The notes: a model not told the origin generated them from the sequence alone. A stretch of DNA of 64,000 nt from Phycisphaerae bacterium (GCA_012719955.1 JAAXZI010000158.1:1-64000); one strand, 5' to 3'. Positions 50,158 through 62,421 are shown, counted from the stretch's first letter. Numbers and translations: made by a program.

Positions 50158-50892
50158 ATGGATTCCGCTCGTATTCTGCTGATGGACACTTCCGGTAAGA
50201 CCGGCGCGGTCGGTTTGGCTACCGGCACGGAGGTATTGACGGCCACGCATCTGCCGGGCGTGATGCGGCACGCGGCCGAACTGCTGCCCACGATCGAGAC
50301 ACTTCTACGCGGCGTCAACTGGGCGCCCGATTCGCTGACGGATGTGTTTTTGACCATTGGGCCGGGGAGCTTCACCGGCCTGCGGCTGGGCGTATCGGTG
50401 GCGCGCACGCTGGCGTGGTCTGCCGGGGCGCGCATTGTGGCGGTGCCGACGCTGGACGTGCTGGCCCGCAACGCGCTGGCGGAGAATCCGCCGCCCCATG
50501 TGGCCGTGGTGCTTGACGCCAAGCGCGGCCAGGCCTTCATGGCCTGCTTTGAACATCGTCAGGGGCAATACGTGACCGTTCTCGATGCGTGCCTGGACGA
50601 GCCGCGCGCGTTTCTGGCCCGCTGCCCCCGCCCCCTGGCCGTGCTGGGCGAGGGTCTGGCCGTCCATGGGCCGGCAGTGGCCGAAAGCGGCGCGGTGATG
50701 CTGCCCCCGGAGCGCTGGCCGGGCCGGGCCGAGCACGTCTTCGCCCTGGGCATCCAGCAGGCCCGTGCCGGTGGATACACCCCGCCGGGTGATCTGGTCC
50801 CGCGGTACATTCGCCGGCCGGAGATGGAAGAACGGTGGGAGAAACGGCAGGCGCAGCTCCAGGCCGGGCCGACAGGAGAGCATTCGCACTGA
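50158..50892 (+). CDS. tsaB: tRNA threonylcarbamoyladenosine biosynthesis protein TsaB
   Basis: Dimerisation subunit of the TsaD-TsaB-TsaE complex that makes t6A at position 37 of ANN-decoding tRNAs, 244 aa. ASKHA-type N-terminal half: [14 protein letters not shown], the diagnostic [20 protein letters not shown] and [15 protein letters not shown]. The C-terminal part is shorter and degenerate, as usual for TsaB. No RBS; a -10 element adjoins the start. Overlaps rnhA by one base (TGATG), so both are translated from one mRNA. tsaD and tsaE are elsewhere. Confidence 0.9.
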   Translation: MDSARILLMDTSGKTGAVGLATGTEVLTATHLPGVMRHAAELLPTIETLLRGVNWAPDSLTDVFLTIGPGSFTGLRLGVSVARTLAWSAGARIVAVPTLDVLARNALAENPPPHVAVVLDAKRGQAFMACFEHRQGQYVTVLDACLDEPRAFLARCPRPLAVLGEGLAVHGPAVAESGAVMLPPERWPGRAEHVFALGIQQARAGGYTPPGDLVPRYIRRPEMEERWEKRQAQLQAGPTGEHSH

Positions 50893-51413
50893 TGAAGAAG
50901 GTGACCATCTACAGTGACGGCGCATGCCAGGGCAACCCCGGTCCGGGGGGATGGGCGGCCCTTCTGATTTACGGCAAGAACCGCAAGGAAATCAGCGGCG
51001 CCTGTCCGGCCACCACCAACAATCGGATGGAACTCACCGCCGCCATTCAGGGTCTGCAGACGCTCAAGGAGCCTTGCGAAGTCGACTTCTGGACCGACTC
51101 GGAGTATGTCCGCCAGGGCATCACCGAGTGGCTCCCCAACTGGAAGCGCCGCGGCTGGCGTACGGCCGGCAAGAAGCCGGTGAAAAACATCGACCTGTGG
51201 CAAGCCCTCGATGCGGCTGCCGGCCGGCACCAGATCCACTGGCACTGGGTCCGCGGCCACAACCAGCAGCCGGAGAACGAGCGCTGCGATCAGTTGGCCA
51301 CCGAGGCGATCGAACGGTTGCGCCAGGAAATGTCTCCTCTCGAACTGGACCGGGCACTGCGGGAATTCCAGTCTTGCCCCACGCCGCTGCTGGATTCAGC
51401 GAACGGCGAATAG
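50892..51413 (+). CDS. rnhA: ribonuclease HI
   Basis: Degrades the RNA strand of RNA-DNA hybrids, 173 aa. Catalytic residues in order: D9 ([14 protein letters not shown]), E47 (NNRMELTAA), D69 (WTDSEYV) and D133 (NERCDQLA), with His123 (VRGHN). The basic protrusion [16 protein letters not shown] is that of E. coli RNase HI. The last 20 residues are an extension. Start ATG 50892 overlaps the tsaB stop; the frame is open further upstream but only inside tsaB. Confidence 0.95.
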   Translation: MKKVTIYSDGACQGNPGPGGWAALLIYGKNRKEISGACPATTNNRMELTAAIQGLQTLKEPCEVDFWTDSEYVRQGITEWLPNWKRRGWRTAGKKPVKNIDLWQALDAAAGRHQIHWHWVRGHNQQPENERCDQLATEAIERLRQEMSPLELDRALREFQSCPTPLLDSANGE

Positions 51414-51482
51414 GGAAGCCGGCAGAGTCGAAAGGTGACAAGGTGCGAAAGTGAGGGAGGCATGCGACAAGGAGGCAGTGAG

Positions 51483-53225
51483 ATGAACAGCCGAACTCAG
51501 CAGCCATTTTCGATTCTCAATTCTCGATTCCTGCTCATCGCACTCAACTGCATCTGCCTGCTGGCCATCACTACCGCAACCGCCTTCGCCGCCGAGCGCC
51601 CCAATGTGGTTTTCATTCTGACCGACGATCAAGGTTGGTTTGACGTGGGCGCACATGGCAATACGACCATCGAGACCCCGGTCATGGATCGACTGGCGAA
51701 GGATGGCGTCGAGTTCACCCGCTTCTATGCCTCTCCGGTCTGCGCGCCGACGCGGGCGGCCCTGATGACCGGCCGGCACCACCAGCGAACCGGCGTGGTG
51801 GATACCTTCAAGGGCCTAGACGTGCTGGACGCCCGCGAGGTCACGATCGCCGACGTGTTTCGCAAGGCCGGCTATCGCACGGGCTGCTTCGGCAAGTGGC
51901 ACCTGGGCCGCTACGCCAGGTACCACCCGAACAGTCGCGGCTTCGACGAATACCTGGGCTTCTGGCAGTACGGGTTCATGAACCGCTACGAGGATAGCGA
52001 CGAATTGTGGCACAACCGCGAGCGGATTCTGGCCACGGGCTACATCACGGACGTGCTGACCGACGCGGCCATCGACTTCGTGAAGGCCAACCACAAATCT
52101 CCGTTCTTCCTGTACGTGCCGTATAACGCGCCGCACAGCCCGTACGTCGCACCGGATCGATACATCGAGAAGTACCTCCAGAAGGGCCTCCCGCTGCGCG
52201 AGGCGCGCATTTACGGCATGATCACCTGTCTCGACGAGAACATCGGACGGCTGCTAAAAACGCTCGACGACACCGGCGTGGCGCAGAACACGATCGTCAT
52301 TTTCATGACGGACAACGGCGGCGTGAGTGGACACTACAAGGCCGGCCTGCGGGGCAGGAAGGGCACCGTGTACGAGGGCGGCGTGCGCGTGCCGTTCTTC
52401 GTCCGCTGGCCGGGGAAATTCCCCGCCGGCAAGAAGATCGATGCCATGGTCCAGCACATCGACGTGTTTCCCACGCTGTGCGAGCTGATCGGCGCCGACC
52501 CGCCGGTCGACCGGGTCATCGACGGGAAGAGCCTTTTGCCTCTGATTCGCTCTGAAACGACGGCCAGCCCGCACCAATATCTGTTCCACCAATGGAATCG
52601 CGGCAAGCCCAACCCGGACGAGAGCTGGGCGGCTTTCGACGGGCGGTTCAAGCTGGCCAACGGCGAGCTGTTCGACCTCGCTGAGGATCCAGGCGAGCAG
52701 AGGAACATTGCCGCCCGGAGACCTGACAAAGCCAGGGAGCTCCGCGAGGCGTTTCTGGCCTGGTTTGCCGACGTCACGGCCGGGCGAGACTACACCCACG
52801 TGCCTATCGAGGTCGGCCGGGAGGATGAGAATCCGGTGGAGCTGGATGTGACCTGGGCCGATCCGGTCGGTCAGAAGGTCAAGCCGGATTACCACGGCTA
52901 CATCCGCGATTTGGTGGACAACTGGACGCAGGAAGGCGACGCAATTCGCTGGAAGATCGAAGTGGTCAGACCGGGCACGTACGAAGTCCAGCTCGTCTAT
53001 GGCTGCGCGCCCGCCGATGCCGGCTCCGTCTTCAGCATCTCTTCGGGAGCGGCGCGGCTGGAAGGCAAGACGCGTCCGCCCGCCGGCTCACGGGGGTTCC
53101 AATCCGAGGTCGTGGGCCGGTTGGACCTCGCAGCCGGGCCCGCCAACCTGGAAATCAAGGCCGAAAAGATCACCGGTCGCGAGCTGATGGTGCTGCACAA
53201 GGTATGGTTGCGGCGACTGCCGTGA
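51483..53225 (+). CDS. secreted sulfatase, arylsulfatase A family
   Basis: 580 aa, signal peptide ending AFA|AE. Calcium and catalytic motifs: NVVFILTDDQGW (about 41-52) and CAPTR (C87-R91), where C87 would be converted to formylglycine, followed by TGRHHQRTG. GCFGKWHLG supplies the catalytic Lys and His, MTDNGG the metal Asp-Asn. A C-terminal beta domain of about 100 residues (GTYEVQLVYGCAPADAGSVF) follows. GGAGG precedes ATG 51483. Hydrolyses a sulfate ester, probably on a polysaccharide, though the substrate is unknown. No sulfatase-maturing enzyme is nearby. Confidence 0.92.
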   Translation: MNSRTQQPFSILNSRFLLIALNCICLLAITTATAFAAERPNVVFILTDDQGWFDVGAHGNTTIETPVMDRLAKDGVEFTRFYASPVCAPTRAALMTGRHHQRTGVVDTFKGLDVLDAREVTIADVFRKAGYRTGCFGKWHLGRYARYHPNSRGFDEYLGFWQYGFMNRYEDSDELWHNRERILATGYITDVLTDAAIDFVKANHKSPFFLYVPYNAPHSPYVAPDRYIEKYLQKGLPLREARIYGMITCLDENIGRLLKTLDDTGVAQNTIVIFMTDNGGVSGHYKAGLRGRKGTVYEGGVRVPFFVRWPGKFPAGKKIDAMVQHIDVFPTLCELIGADPPVDRVIDGKSLLPLIRSETTASPHQYLFHQWNRGKPNPDESWAAFDGRFKLANGELFDLAEDPGEQRNIAARRPDKARELREAFLAWFADVTAGRDYTHVPIEVGREDENPVELDVTWADPVGQKVKPDYHGYIRDLVDNWTQEGDAIRWKIEVVRPGTYEVQLVYGCAPADAGSVFSISSGAARLEGKTRPPAGSRGFQSEVVGRLDLAAGPANLEIKAEKITGRELMVLHKVWLRRLP

Positions 53226-53452
53226 ATACACGGGAGAAGGTTGGGCGCGAGAGAACCGCAACATATCACCTGGTTTACCGGGCGGCCCCAGGAGAAGGAT
53301 TGCTCCAGGATTCAAAAAGCTCGGCCGCGAGGTGGAGCTTCGAGAAGTGTTTGTCGCAAAAGGTGCCTCTCATAGTGTGATGTGCTATACTCTGCGATAA
53401 CCTGGAACCGGCCGGGAATCTTCAGGTCGGCATCCATCTTGCGGATTCGAAT

Positions 53453-53851
53453 ATGAGCACAGCAGCAGGGCCAAAGCCGGATACGAGGCGCAAGCTTCGA
53501 GTCCTGGTGGTGGACGATCAGAAGGACACCGCCCGGATGCTTCAGCTTTTTATCGCCGGCGCGGGGCACGAGGTCCAGACCGCGGGCACCAAGGCGGCGG
53601 CCCTGGAACTGGCCGGGCAGACGCCGTTTGACGTGGTGGTCAGCGATCTGCGCCTGCCGGACGGCTCGGGGAATGAGCTGATCAAGGAGCTGCAGGCCCG
53701 CCAGGCCATCAAGGGGATCGCGTTTACCGGCCTGAGCGGAGCGGAAGAGCAGGTCACGAGCCGTGCGGCCGGCTTCTCCGCCCTGCTGGTCAAGCCGCAG
53801 GGCCTCGACAGCCTGCTGGAGACCATCGACCGGGTAGCCGCGGAGGGCTGA
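53453..53851 (+). CDS. single-domain response regulator
   Basis: 132 aa CheY-like receiver without an output domain. D21/D22 bind Mg, D65 (VVVSDLRLPDGSG) is the phosphate acceptor, IAFTGLS carries the conserved Thr and LLVKPQG the Lys. The Lys is followed by PQ rather than PF. It presumably signals by protein contact, or works with a hybrid kinase elsewhere; no histidine kinase is near. A TATACT (about 53387) upstream may be its -10. The ribosome site is weak. Confidence 0.88.
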   Translation: MSTAAGPKPDTRRKLRVLVVDDQKDTARMLQLFIAGAGHEVQTAGTKAAALELAGQTPFDVVVSDLRLPDGSGNELIKELQARQAIKGIAFTGLSGAEEQVTSRAAGFSALLVKPQGLDSLLETIDRVAAEG

Positions 53852-54024
53852 TCCGGCCCGCTGGCCAACCCCAGAACGCACCCACGCAAATTAAAGCGTA
53901 CCCGAACACGACCGAGCCATTGCCCTGCCCGCACTCTCGCCCAGCGGCTGTGGATGACCCGGCGCGGACGCGCATTTCGTCATCATTGCGGACGCCGAAA
54001 TATGCTCATCCTAAGCCCGTCAGT

Positions 54025-54053
54025 TTGACACCTGTGGGCCCCATCGCCATGAT
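54025..54053 (+). promoter_or_regulatory. carB promoter
   Basis: TTGACA (54025-54030), 17-nt spacer, CATGAT (54048-54053); about 67 bp before ATG 54120. A run of eight T follows (about 54062-54069). Confidence 0.5.
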
Positions 54054-54119
54054 ATCGCCCGGTTTTTTTTGCAAGCTGATGCAGGGAATCAGCCTTTCTT
54101 ATCGATCCGGGAGGATCGG

Positions 54120-57323
<3,204 letters not shown>

Positions 57324-57405
57324 CCGCCCGTGCGCTGAACCCCGCTGCACCCAAGGTCTTCCAAATGGCGAGCCCGGGTTCGGCGTGCCCGGCTCACCCG
57401 CCTGC

Positions 57406-57526
57406 GGTGTGGCAACTCTTCGTGGCGGGGTGGCGCGCAGCCCTGGAGGGCGTGCATCTTGCACGCTTTCGAGGCGGGCAGGATGCCCGCCCCGCTGATG
57501 CGCTGGCCGCTTCACCATAATCCTTT
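57406..57526 (-). repeat. 121-bp dispersed repeat, copy 2
   Basis: Inverted copy of 12742-12862. Both share outer ends (gtgtggcaactctt here; the other end ttcaccataatccttt), the GGCGTGC-type hairpin and the GGCGGGC-aggat-GCCCGCC hairpin in the same order and spacing. Lies between carB and murJ. Confidence 0.8.
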
Positions 57527-57600
57527 GCCAGCCGCCCACTTGCCGGAAGGCGCCGGGCAAGCTTGTTAAGCCGGCCGCCGGCCGTTATCTTCCGGCCTCC

Positions 57601-59160
57601 ATGCCGTCGCATCTGCTTCGCTCGGCCCGGTTGATTGGCGCGCTCACGCTCGTGTCCCGCGTGTTGGGGCTGGCGCGGGATATGGCCGTCACCAACGCCT
57701 TTGGGGTAAGCTCGGCGGCATCCGCCTTCTGGACGGCTTTTCAGATTCCCAACCTGTTTCGGCGCTTGTTCGGCGAGGGGGCCCTCTCGGCGGCCAGTAT
57801 TCCCGTCCTCACAGAAACCGCATCCAAGGCGGGTAAAGATGCCGCCGACCGGCTGGCCGGGCGCATTCTGGGGCTCTTGCTGGTGATACTGACCGGCCTG
57901 TGCATCGTGGGCGAGGTCGCCGTCGCCCTCCTGTACTGGCTGTTCGCCGAGGACACCCAGAACGCATTGATGCTGGGCCTGACCGCGTTGATGCTGCCGT
58001 ACATGATCTTCATCTGCGCGGCGGCCATGCTCGGGGGCGTGCAGAACGTCTTCGAGCGGTTCGCGTCCGCCGCGGCGGCCCCATTGATCCTGAACGTGTT
58101 CGTGATCGCGGCCGCGGTGGGCGGACGCTGGATCGGGGCCACCGAGGCCCGCGGGGTCATGCTGCTGGGGACGGCGGTGGTGATCTCCGGCATCTTTCAG
58201 ATGGCCTGGCAATGGGCGGCGACCCGGCGGATCGGCCTGCGGTTGCCCCTGAGCCTGGACATCCACGACCCGGCCATTCGCCGCATCGGGCTGACTATGC
58301 TGCCCATGGTGGTGGGCCTGGCCACGGTGCAGTTCAACACTGTGGCGGATGCGCTGATCGCCTGGTGGTTTGTGCCCGAAGAGGTTATGCAGCCCGGTGG
58401 CCCTGGTCAGCACGTGGGGCCCACCATCCTCTCGCTGGCCCAGCGGCTGTACCAATTCCCCATCGGGGTGTTCGCGATCGCGCTGGCCACGGCCATCTAT
58501 CCGGCCCTGAGCCGGCATGCGGCCGAAAGCGACCTGGCCGGGTTGGGCCGGACATTGTCGCGCGGCATTCGCATCGTGAGCTTCGAAGGGCTGCCCAGCA
58601 TGGTCGGGCTGATCCTGATTCGCGAGCCGCTGGTCCGGCTGTTGTTTGAGCACGGAAAATTCACGGAATGGCCGGAGGCGGCCGATCGAGTGTCGTTCGC
58701 GTTGCTGATGTACGCGCTGGGCATCTGGGCCTTCGGGGTGAACCAGCTTGTGGTGCGGACCTTCTACGCCCTGGGAGACGCGAAGACCCCGCTGGGGGTC
58801 TCGGTACGCAATGTGGGCCTCAACCTTGTTCTGAACCTGCTGCTGGTGCACACGTTCCTGCGCGAGGCCGGCCTGGCCCTGGCAACCACCATCTGCGCAG
58901 TGCTGCAGGCGGCCGTGCTACTGTATCGCTTTTCGCGGCGCGGGGGGCACCTGGAATGGGCCCCGACGCTGCAGAGCATCGGGCGAACGGCCGTGGCCAC
59001 GGTAATCATGGCCGGCGCGGTCGCCGCCGTAGAACACGCTCTCGGCGCTGCCCCGGCAGTGCTGGCGGTCCCAACCCTAGTGGTTACCGGCGGAATCTCA
59101 TTCATTGGCGCGGCCCGGTTGATACGGTGTGAGGAGTTGGGGGAGATCATGAGGAGGTGA
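57601..59160 (+). CDS. murJ: lipid II flippase MurJ
   Basis: Polytopic inner-membrane protein of the MOP superfamily that flips lipid II for peptidoglycan synthesis, 519 aa, about 14 hydrophobic segments. The start SARLIGALTLVSRVLGLARDMAVTNAFG and FQIPNLFRRLFGEGALSAASIPV are the signature, including the Arg residues of the central cavity. LYQFPIGVFAIALATAIYPALSRHA and VNQLVVRTFYALGDAKTPL are also typical. No ribosome site is obvious at ATG 57601. Its presence supports peptidoglycan in this organism. Confidence 0.95.
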   Translation: MPSHLLRSARLIGALTLVSRVLGLARDMAVTNAFGVSSAASAFWTAFQIPNLFRRLFGEGALSAASIPVLTETASKAGKDAADRLAGRILGLLLVILTGLCIVGEVAVALLYWLFAEDTQNALMLGLTALMLPYMIFICAAAMLGGVQNVFERFASAAAAPLILNVFVIAAAVGGRWIGATEARGVMLLGTAVVISGIFQMAWQWAATRRIGLRLPLSLDIHDPAIRRIGLTMLPMVVGLATVQFNTVADALIAWWFVPEEVMQPGGPGQHVGPTILSLAQRLYQFPIGVFAIALATAIYPALSRHAAESDLAGLGRTLSRGIRIVSFEGLPSMVGLILIREPLVRLLFEHGKFTEWPEAADRVSFALLMYALGIWAFGVNQLVVRTFYALGDAKTPLGVSVRNVGLNLVLNLLLVHTFLREAGLALATTICAVLQAAVLLYRFSRRGGHLEWAPTLQSIGRTAVATVIMAGAVAAVEHALGAAPAVLAVPTLVVTGGISFIGAARLIRCEELGEIMRR

Positions 59161-59187
59161 GGGAGCGGAGGGCGCAGAGGAGGCAGA

Positions 59188-59222
59188 GAGATTGAACCGC
59201 AGAGACGCTGAGACGCAGAGCG
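59188..59222. repeat. 'gaaccgcagagacgc' repeat
   Basis: ttgaaccgcagagacgctga-type unit directly after murJ, related to the cluster at 23270-23465. Confidence 0.65.
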
Positions 59223-59410
59223 GGCTGCACTCGCAACCCAAGATGCTTGGGTATGATGTCAGTGGTCAGTAGTCAGTTGTCAATTGTTGGGTCAGTGGTC
59301 CTTTTGTCAGTTGTTGGGAGCGGAACAGACACCCTGCTCGAAGGTCTCCGTTCGGCAACCGAGACTGCTCAAGAGAACAAGCTCTGATGAGCTTGTTCCA
59401 CAGAAAAGAT
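59220..59410 (+). repeat. about 190-bp composite dispersed repeat, copy 2
   Basis: Same order of parts as 20282-20475: gcgggctgc, cgcaaccca, gatgtcagtggtcagt, two 'tcagttgttggg' units, gagaacaagctctgatgagcttgttc. Clear similarity over nearly the whole length with small indels. Confidence 0.75.
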
Positions 59411-59556
59411 TGCATCTTGGCGTCTTTGCGTCTTGGCGGTTCAATTCCGTCTGCCTGATCGGAACGGAGCAGTATAACCGTGGAGACGCCGAGACGCAGA
59501 GACACACTATTTATCTCTTTCTTCTCAAAACGATTACATCTCTGCGTCTCTGCGGT
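59411..59556. repeat. 'cttggcgtctttgcg' and 'gagacgccgagacgc' repeats
   Basis: atcttggcgtctttgcgtcttggcggttcaatt (about 59412-59446), gtggagacgccgagacgcagagaca (about 59480-59505) and the inverted tctgcgtctctgcggttcaattc (about 59531-59554). They belong to the same 'accgcagagacgc' group as at 23270. They abut the end of cimA. Confidence 0.65.
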
Positions 59557-61173
59557 TCAATTCTCCCTCTGCTTCCTCCGCTTACTCTGCCCCCTCTCCA
59601 GATCGTTCACCAGCTTGTATTCCACCCCGTCAACCAGGGCGTTCCAGGAAGCCTCGATGATGTTCTCGTTAACCCCGACGGTGCTAAAGATTTCGTGCGT
59701 GTCTTCGTCGAGGAACTCGATGGAGACGCGCACGCGGGCGGCGGTTGCGGCGTGGGGGTTGATCACGCGAACCTTGTAATCGATGAGTCGGATCCGCTCG
59801 ACGGCCGGATAATGAGACCTCAGCGCCCGGACCAGGGCGTGGGCCATGGCGTCCACCGGGCCGTGGCCGTCGGAGACCTGGTGCTCGATCTGGCCTTTGA
59901 CCTGAAGCTTGATAATGACCTCGGTATTGGGCTCGCCGTTGTTGGCGTCGCGCAGGGCCGCCGCCCGCCAGTGCTCCAGTTTCCAGAAAGGTTCGTAGAG
60001 GCCCAGCTCCCGCCGGCAGAGCAGCTCGAAACTGGCCTCGGCCGACTCATACACGTAACCCTGTTCCTCGCGTTCCTGAAGCCGCTTGAGCAGGCGGCGC
60101 TGGATGGCCTTGTCTTCGATATCGAGCTTGCGGCCGATCTTCTCGGCCACGCCGCTGGCCCCGCTGAGCTCGCTGATGAGGATACGCCGGGAATTGCCCA
60201 CGCTGTCGGGGGCCACATGCTCATAGCTGCGGGCCACCCGCCGAACGGCGTGCACGTGCATGCCGCCCTTGTGGGCGAAGGCGGCCTGCCCGACGTAGGG
60301 CTGGCCGTCCACGGGCACGAGATTGGCAACCTCGTAGACGTAGCGGCTTACCTCCGTGAGCTGCTTGAGCCCACCCGGAATCAGCACCTCCTTGTCCAGC
60401 TTGAGAGCCAGATTGGCGGCCGCGGCGATCAGATCCATGTTGCCGCACCGCTCGCCGATGCCGTTGATGGTACCCTGAACATGGGTAGCCCCAACGCGGA
60501 CGGCGGCCAAGGCATTGGCCACGGCCAGCCCGCTGTCGTTGTGCGTATGGATGCCGATCTTCACCGCGACGTGGGGACGGATCGCGGTGATGAACTCCGC
60601 GATGCGCTCCGGCAGGGACCCGCCGTTGGTATCGCAGAGGCACAGGCACTTGGCGCCGGCTTCCTGGGCAGCCAGCAGCGTCTTGAGGGCGTACTCCGGG
60701 TTGGCCGCGTAGCCGTCGAAAAAGTGCTCGGCGTCGTAAATGACCTCGCGACCCTGCCTGGCACAGTAGCGCACGGAGTCGGCGATCATCGCGAGGTTCT
60801 CATCCAGGCTCACGCTCAGCACCTCGCGGACGTGCAGGTCCCAGGTCTTGCCGACGATGGTGACCACCGGCGTGCGGGCCTCGATCAGGGCCTTCATGCC
60901 CTCGTCCTGGTCGGGACGGCAGCCCTTGCGGCGGGTCATCCCAAAGGCGACCGGGCGGGCATGCCGGAGCTTGAGCTGCCGGACGTGCTCGAAAAAGGCG
61001 GCGTCCTTGGCATTGCTGAGCGGGTAGCCGCCCTCGATATAGTCCACCCCGATTTCATCGAGCTTGGCCGCGATCAGCAGCTTGTCCTTGAGGCTCAGAC
61101 TGACGTTCTGGGCCTGCGTGCCGTCGCGGAGGGTGGTGTCATAAAGTTCAATGCGTGGTCGGGCCGTTGCCAT
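59557..61173 (-). CDS. cimA: citramalate synthase
   Basis: Condenses pyruvate with acetyl-CoA to citramalate, opening a threonine-independent route to isoleucine; 538 aa. LeuA/HMGL-like TIM barrel: ELYDTTLRDGTQAQNVSLSLKD, DYIEGGYPLSNAKD, LCLCDTNGG, IHTHNDSGLAVANA (metal His) and INGIGERCGN. FAHKGGMHVHAV is typical for this clade. The C-terminal regulatory LeuA_dimer domain (about 400-530) is present. The double substitution pattern and length fit the CimA branch rather than LeuA or homocitrate synthase. AAGGTGA precedes ATG 61173. An Ile-rich leader peptide and a terminator stand directly upstream. Confidence 0.92.
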   Translation of the reverse strand: MATARPRIELYDTTLRDGTQAQNVSLSLKDKLLIAAKLDEIGVDYIEGGYPLSNAKDAAFFEHVRQLKLRHARPVAFGMTRRKGCRPDQDEGMKALIEARTPVVTIVGKTWDLHVREVLSVSLDENLAMIADSVRYCARQGREVIYDAEHFFDGYAANPEYALKTLLAAQEAGAKCLCLCDTNGGSLPERIAEFITAIRPHVAVKIGIHTHNDSGLAVANALAAVRVGATHVQGTINGIGERCGNMDLIAAAANLALKLDKEVLIPGGLKQLTEVSRYVYEVANLVPVDGQPYVGQAAFAHKGGMHVHAVRRVARSYEHVAPDSVGNSRRILISELSGASGVAEKIGRKLDIEDKAIQRRLLKRLQEREEQGYVYESAEASFELLCRRELGLYEPFWKLEHWRAAALRDANNGEPNTEVIIKLQVKGQIEHQVSDGHGPVDAMAHALVRALRSHYPAVERIRLIDYKVRVINPHAATAARVRVSIEFLDEDTHEIFSTVGVNENIIEASWNALVDGVEYKLVNDLERGQSKRRKQREN

Positions 61174-61195
61174 TTGAATCACCTTGCTGGATAAC

Positions 61196-61226
61196 AAAAA
61201 AGGCCCCGCCGTCTGGGGCAGGGCCT
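61196..61226 (-). terminator. cimA attenuator terminator
   Basis: Minus strand: GCCCC-agacggc-GGGGC, then C and TTTTTT (61196-61201); the alternative outer pairing AGGCCC/GGGCCT gives the same end point. Located between the leader peptide and cimA, so it must be read through for cimA to be expressed. GGG-cg-GCAGG just after the leader stop can pair with CCTGC-CCC of the terminator 5' arm, forming an antiterminator. Confidence 0.8.
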
Positions 61227-61254
61227 GCATTCTCCACATCGTGAGCCTGCCGCC

Positions 61255-61356
61255 CTACCCGGTGATGCCGATAATAATGGCGATAATGATGCCGCTGGCG
61301 GCGACTAGGCCGTCATGGGGCCGAAAGGTCGGGATGGAGCGGGTTCCGAAGTTCAT
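61255..61356 (-). CDS. isoleucine-rich leader peptide of cimA
   Basis: 33-codon ORF from ATG 61356 to TAG 61255. Its last twelve residues are GIIIAIIIGITG: seven Ile codons (ATC and ATT) in nine positions, close to the stop. It is followed by mutually exclusive stems and a U-tract terminator before cimA, an isoleucine pathway gene. GCCGCC in the peptide's codons just before the Ile run can pair with GGCGGC just after the stop, the classical 1:2 stem; when a ribosome stalls at Ile codons this is masked and the antiterminator can form. The ribosome site is weak; the promoter suggests a nearly leaderless mRNA. Confidence 0.8.
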   Translation of the reverse strand: MNFGTRSIPTFRPHDGLVAASGIIIAIIIGITG

Positions 61357-61366
61357 GCTCGGCTGT

Positions 61367-61395
61367 ATCTTAGTATCAAGTTCGGCCCGCGCCAA
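61367..61395 (-). promoter_or_regulatory. promoter of the cimA leader
   Basis: Minus strand: TTGGCG (61390-61395), 17-nt spacer, TAAGAT (61367-61372). The predicted start near 61360 is only a few bases before the leader ATG at 61356. Confidence 0.55.
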
Positions 61396-61404
61396 GGGGT
61401 CGTT

Positions 61405-61578
61405 TTACCCCCGATGGTCCTTCCCATTTTTCACCCATGCGCCGGGGGAACGTTTCCCAGGCCGGCCCTCCGGCCTTTCCCGGCGATAACCTCGATGCCT
61501 ACGGATGCCCCCCTCCGGCAGACGGGAGCCTTCCAGTCTGGCTCTTTTGCCTTCTTCGATGGCTCCTGTGTGAGTCAT
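61405..61578 (-). CDS. small basic protein, 57 aa
   Basis: ATG 61578 is preceded by AGGAGGT at ideal distance, one of the best ribosome binding sites in the window. The product is rich in Arg, Gly and Glu (for example GGIRRHRGYRRERPEGRPGK) and has no hydrophobic part. No family recognised. It lies upstream of the cimA leader on the same strand, and its stop is 48 bp before the leader start. Might bind nucleic acid, but that is a guess from charge only. Confidence 0.45.
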   Translation of the reverse strand: MTHTGAIEEGKRARLEGSRLPEGGIRRHRGYRRERPEGRPGKRSPGAWVKNGKDHRG

Positions 61579-61724
61579 GGTCTACCTCCTGCCCGGGTCA
61601 TTGCTTAAAGCCACCCCGAACGGCAATCCGCCTTGCTTGGCCCCACGGGACAGCCTTAGAATCGAGGAAATGCCCGGCCACTCGCGGCCGGTGATCAAGG
61701 CTCATCAACACAGGCAGTGACGTA

Positions 61725-62273
61725 ATGGCGATTAGAAAGCCGATTCGCGCGGTGTTTCCAGGCATGTTCGATCCGATCACCAACGGACACCTGGACATCA
61801 TCAAGCGGGCCGCCGTTCTGGTAGATGAGCTGATTGTGGCGGTAGGCAACAATCCGGCCAAGCAGCCCCTGTTCAGCACCCGGGAACGCGTCGAGATGAT
61901 TCAGGAGCTGCTGGAGGGCACCGAAGGCGTCCGGGTGGAGGCTTACGAAGGCCTGACCGCGGATTTCGTCAAAGCGATCCAGGCCAAAGTGCTCATCCGC
62001 GGCATCCGCGACAACGTAGACCTGCACTACGAACTTGAACAGGCCAACATCAACATGGTCATCGGAGAGGTGGAGACCGTGTTTCTGTTGACCCGGGACC
62101 AATTCGCCCTGACGTCCAGCACGTACATTAAACAGATCGTGGAGCTGGGCTGCCTGGATCCCAAGCGGCTGACCCGGTTCGTTCCGCTCACGGTGGCGCA
62201 CCGCCTGCGCGAGAAACTGGCCGGGGGCATGCCGGCCGAGTTGTCCTCGTCGCTGCTGCGGCCGAGGGATTAA
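61725..62273 (+). CDS. coaD: phosphopantetheine adenylyltransferase
   Basis: Penultimate enzyme of CoA synthesis: transfers AMP to 4'-phosphopantetheine, homohexamer, 182 aa. The nucleotidyltransferase motif FPGMFDPITNGHLDI carries the HxGH-type TNGH, KVLIRGIRDNVDLHYE the second motif and SSTYIKQI the third (ISSTxVR-type). Length is about 20 residues above the norm owing to the C-terminal tail. Diverges from the small basic ORF; the ribosome site is weak. panB of the same pathway is at 36693. Confidence 0.94.
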   Translation: MAIRKPIRAVFPGMFDPITNGHLDIIKRAAVLVDELIVAVGNNPAKQPLFSTRERVEMIQELLEGTEGVRVEAYEGLTADFVKAIQAKVLIRGIRDNVDLHYELEQANINMVIGEVETVFLLTRDQFALTSSTYIKQIVELGCLDPKRLTRFVPLTVAHRLREKLAGGMPAELSSSLLRPRD

Positions 62274-62421
62274 GGGACGGTCGGCGATCGGGCATGGCCA
62301 CGGGAAAGAAGCGATAGAAAGATCAAAGACAAAGGACTAAACCTATGGAAAGACGAGTCGCCGGCGAGGCGAGGGCCGACGACGCGCCAGGCGCATGCAG
62401 GTGCCAGCAGGAGAGTCACTT

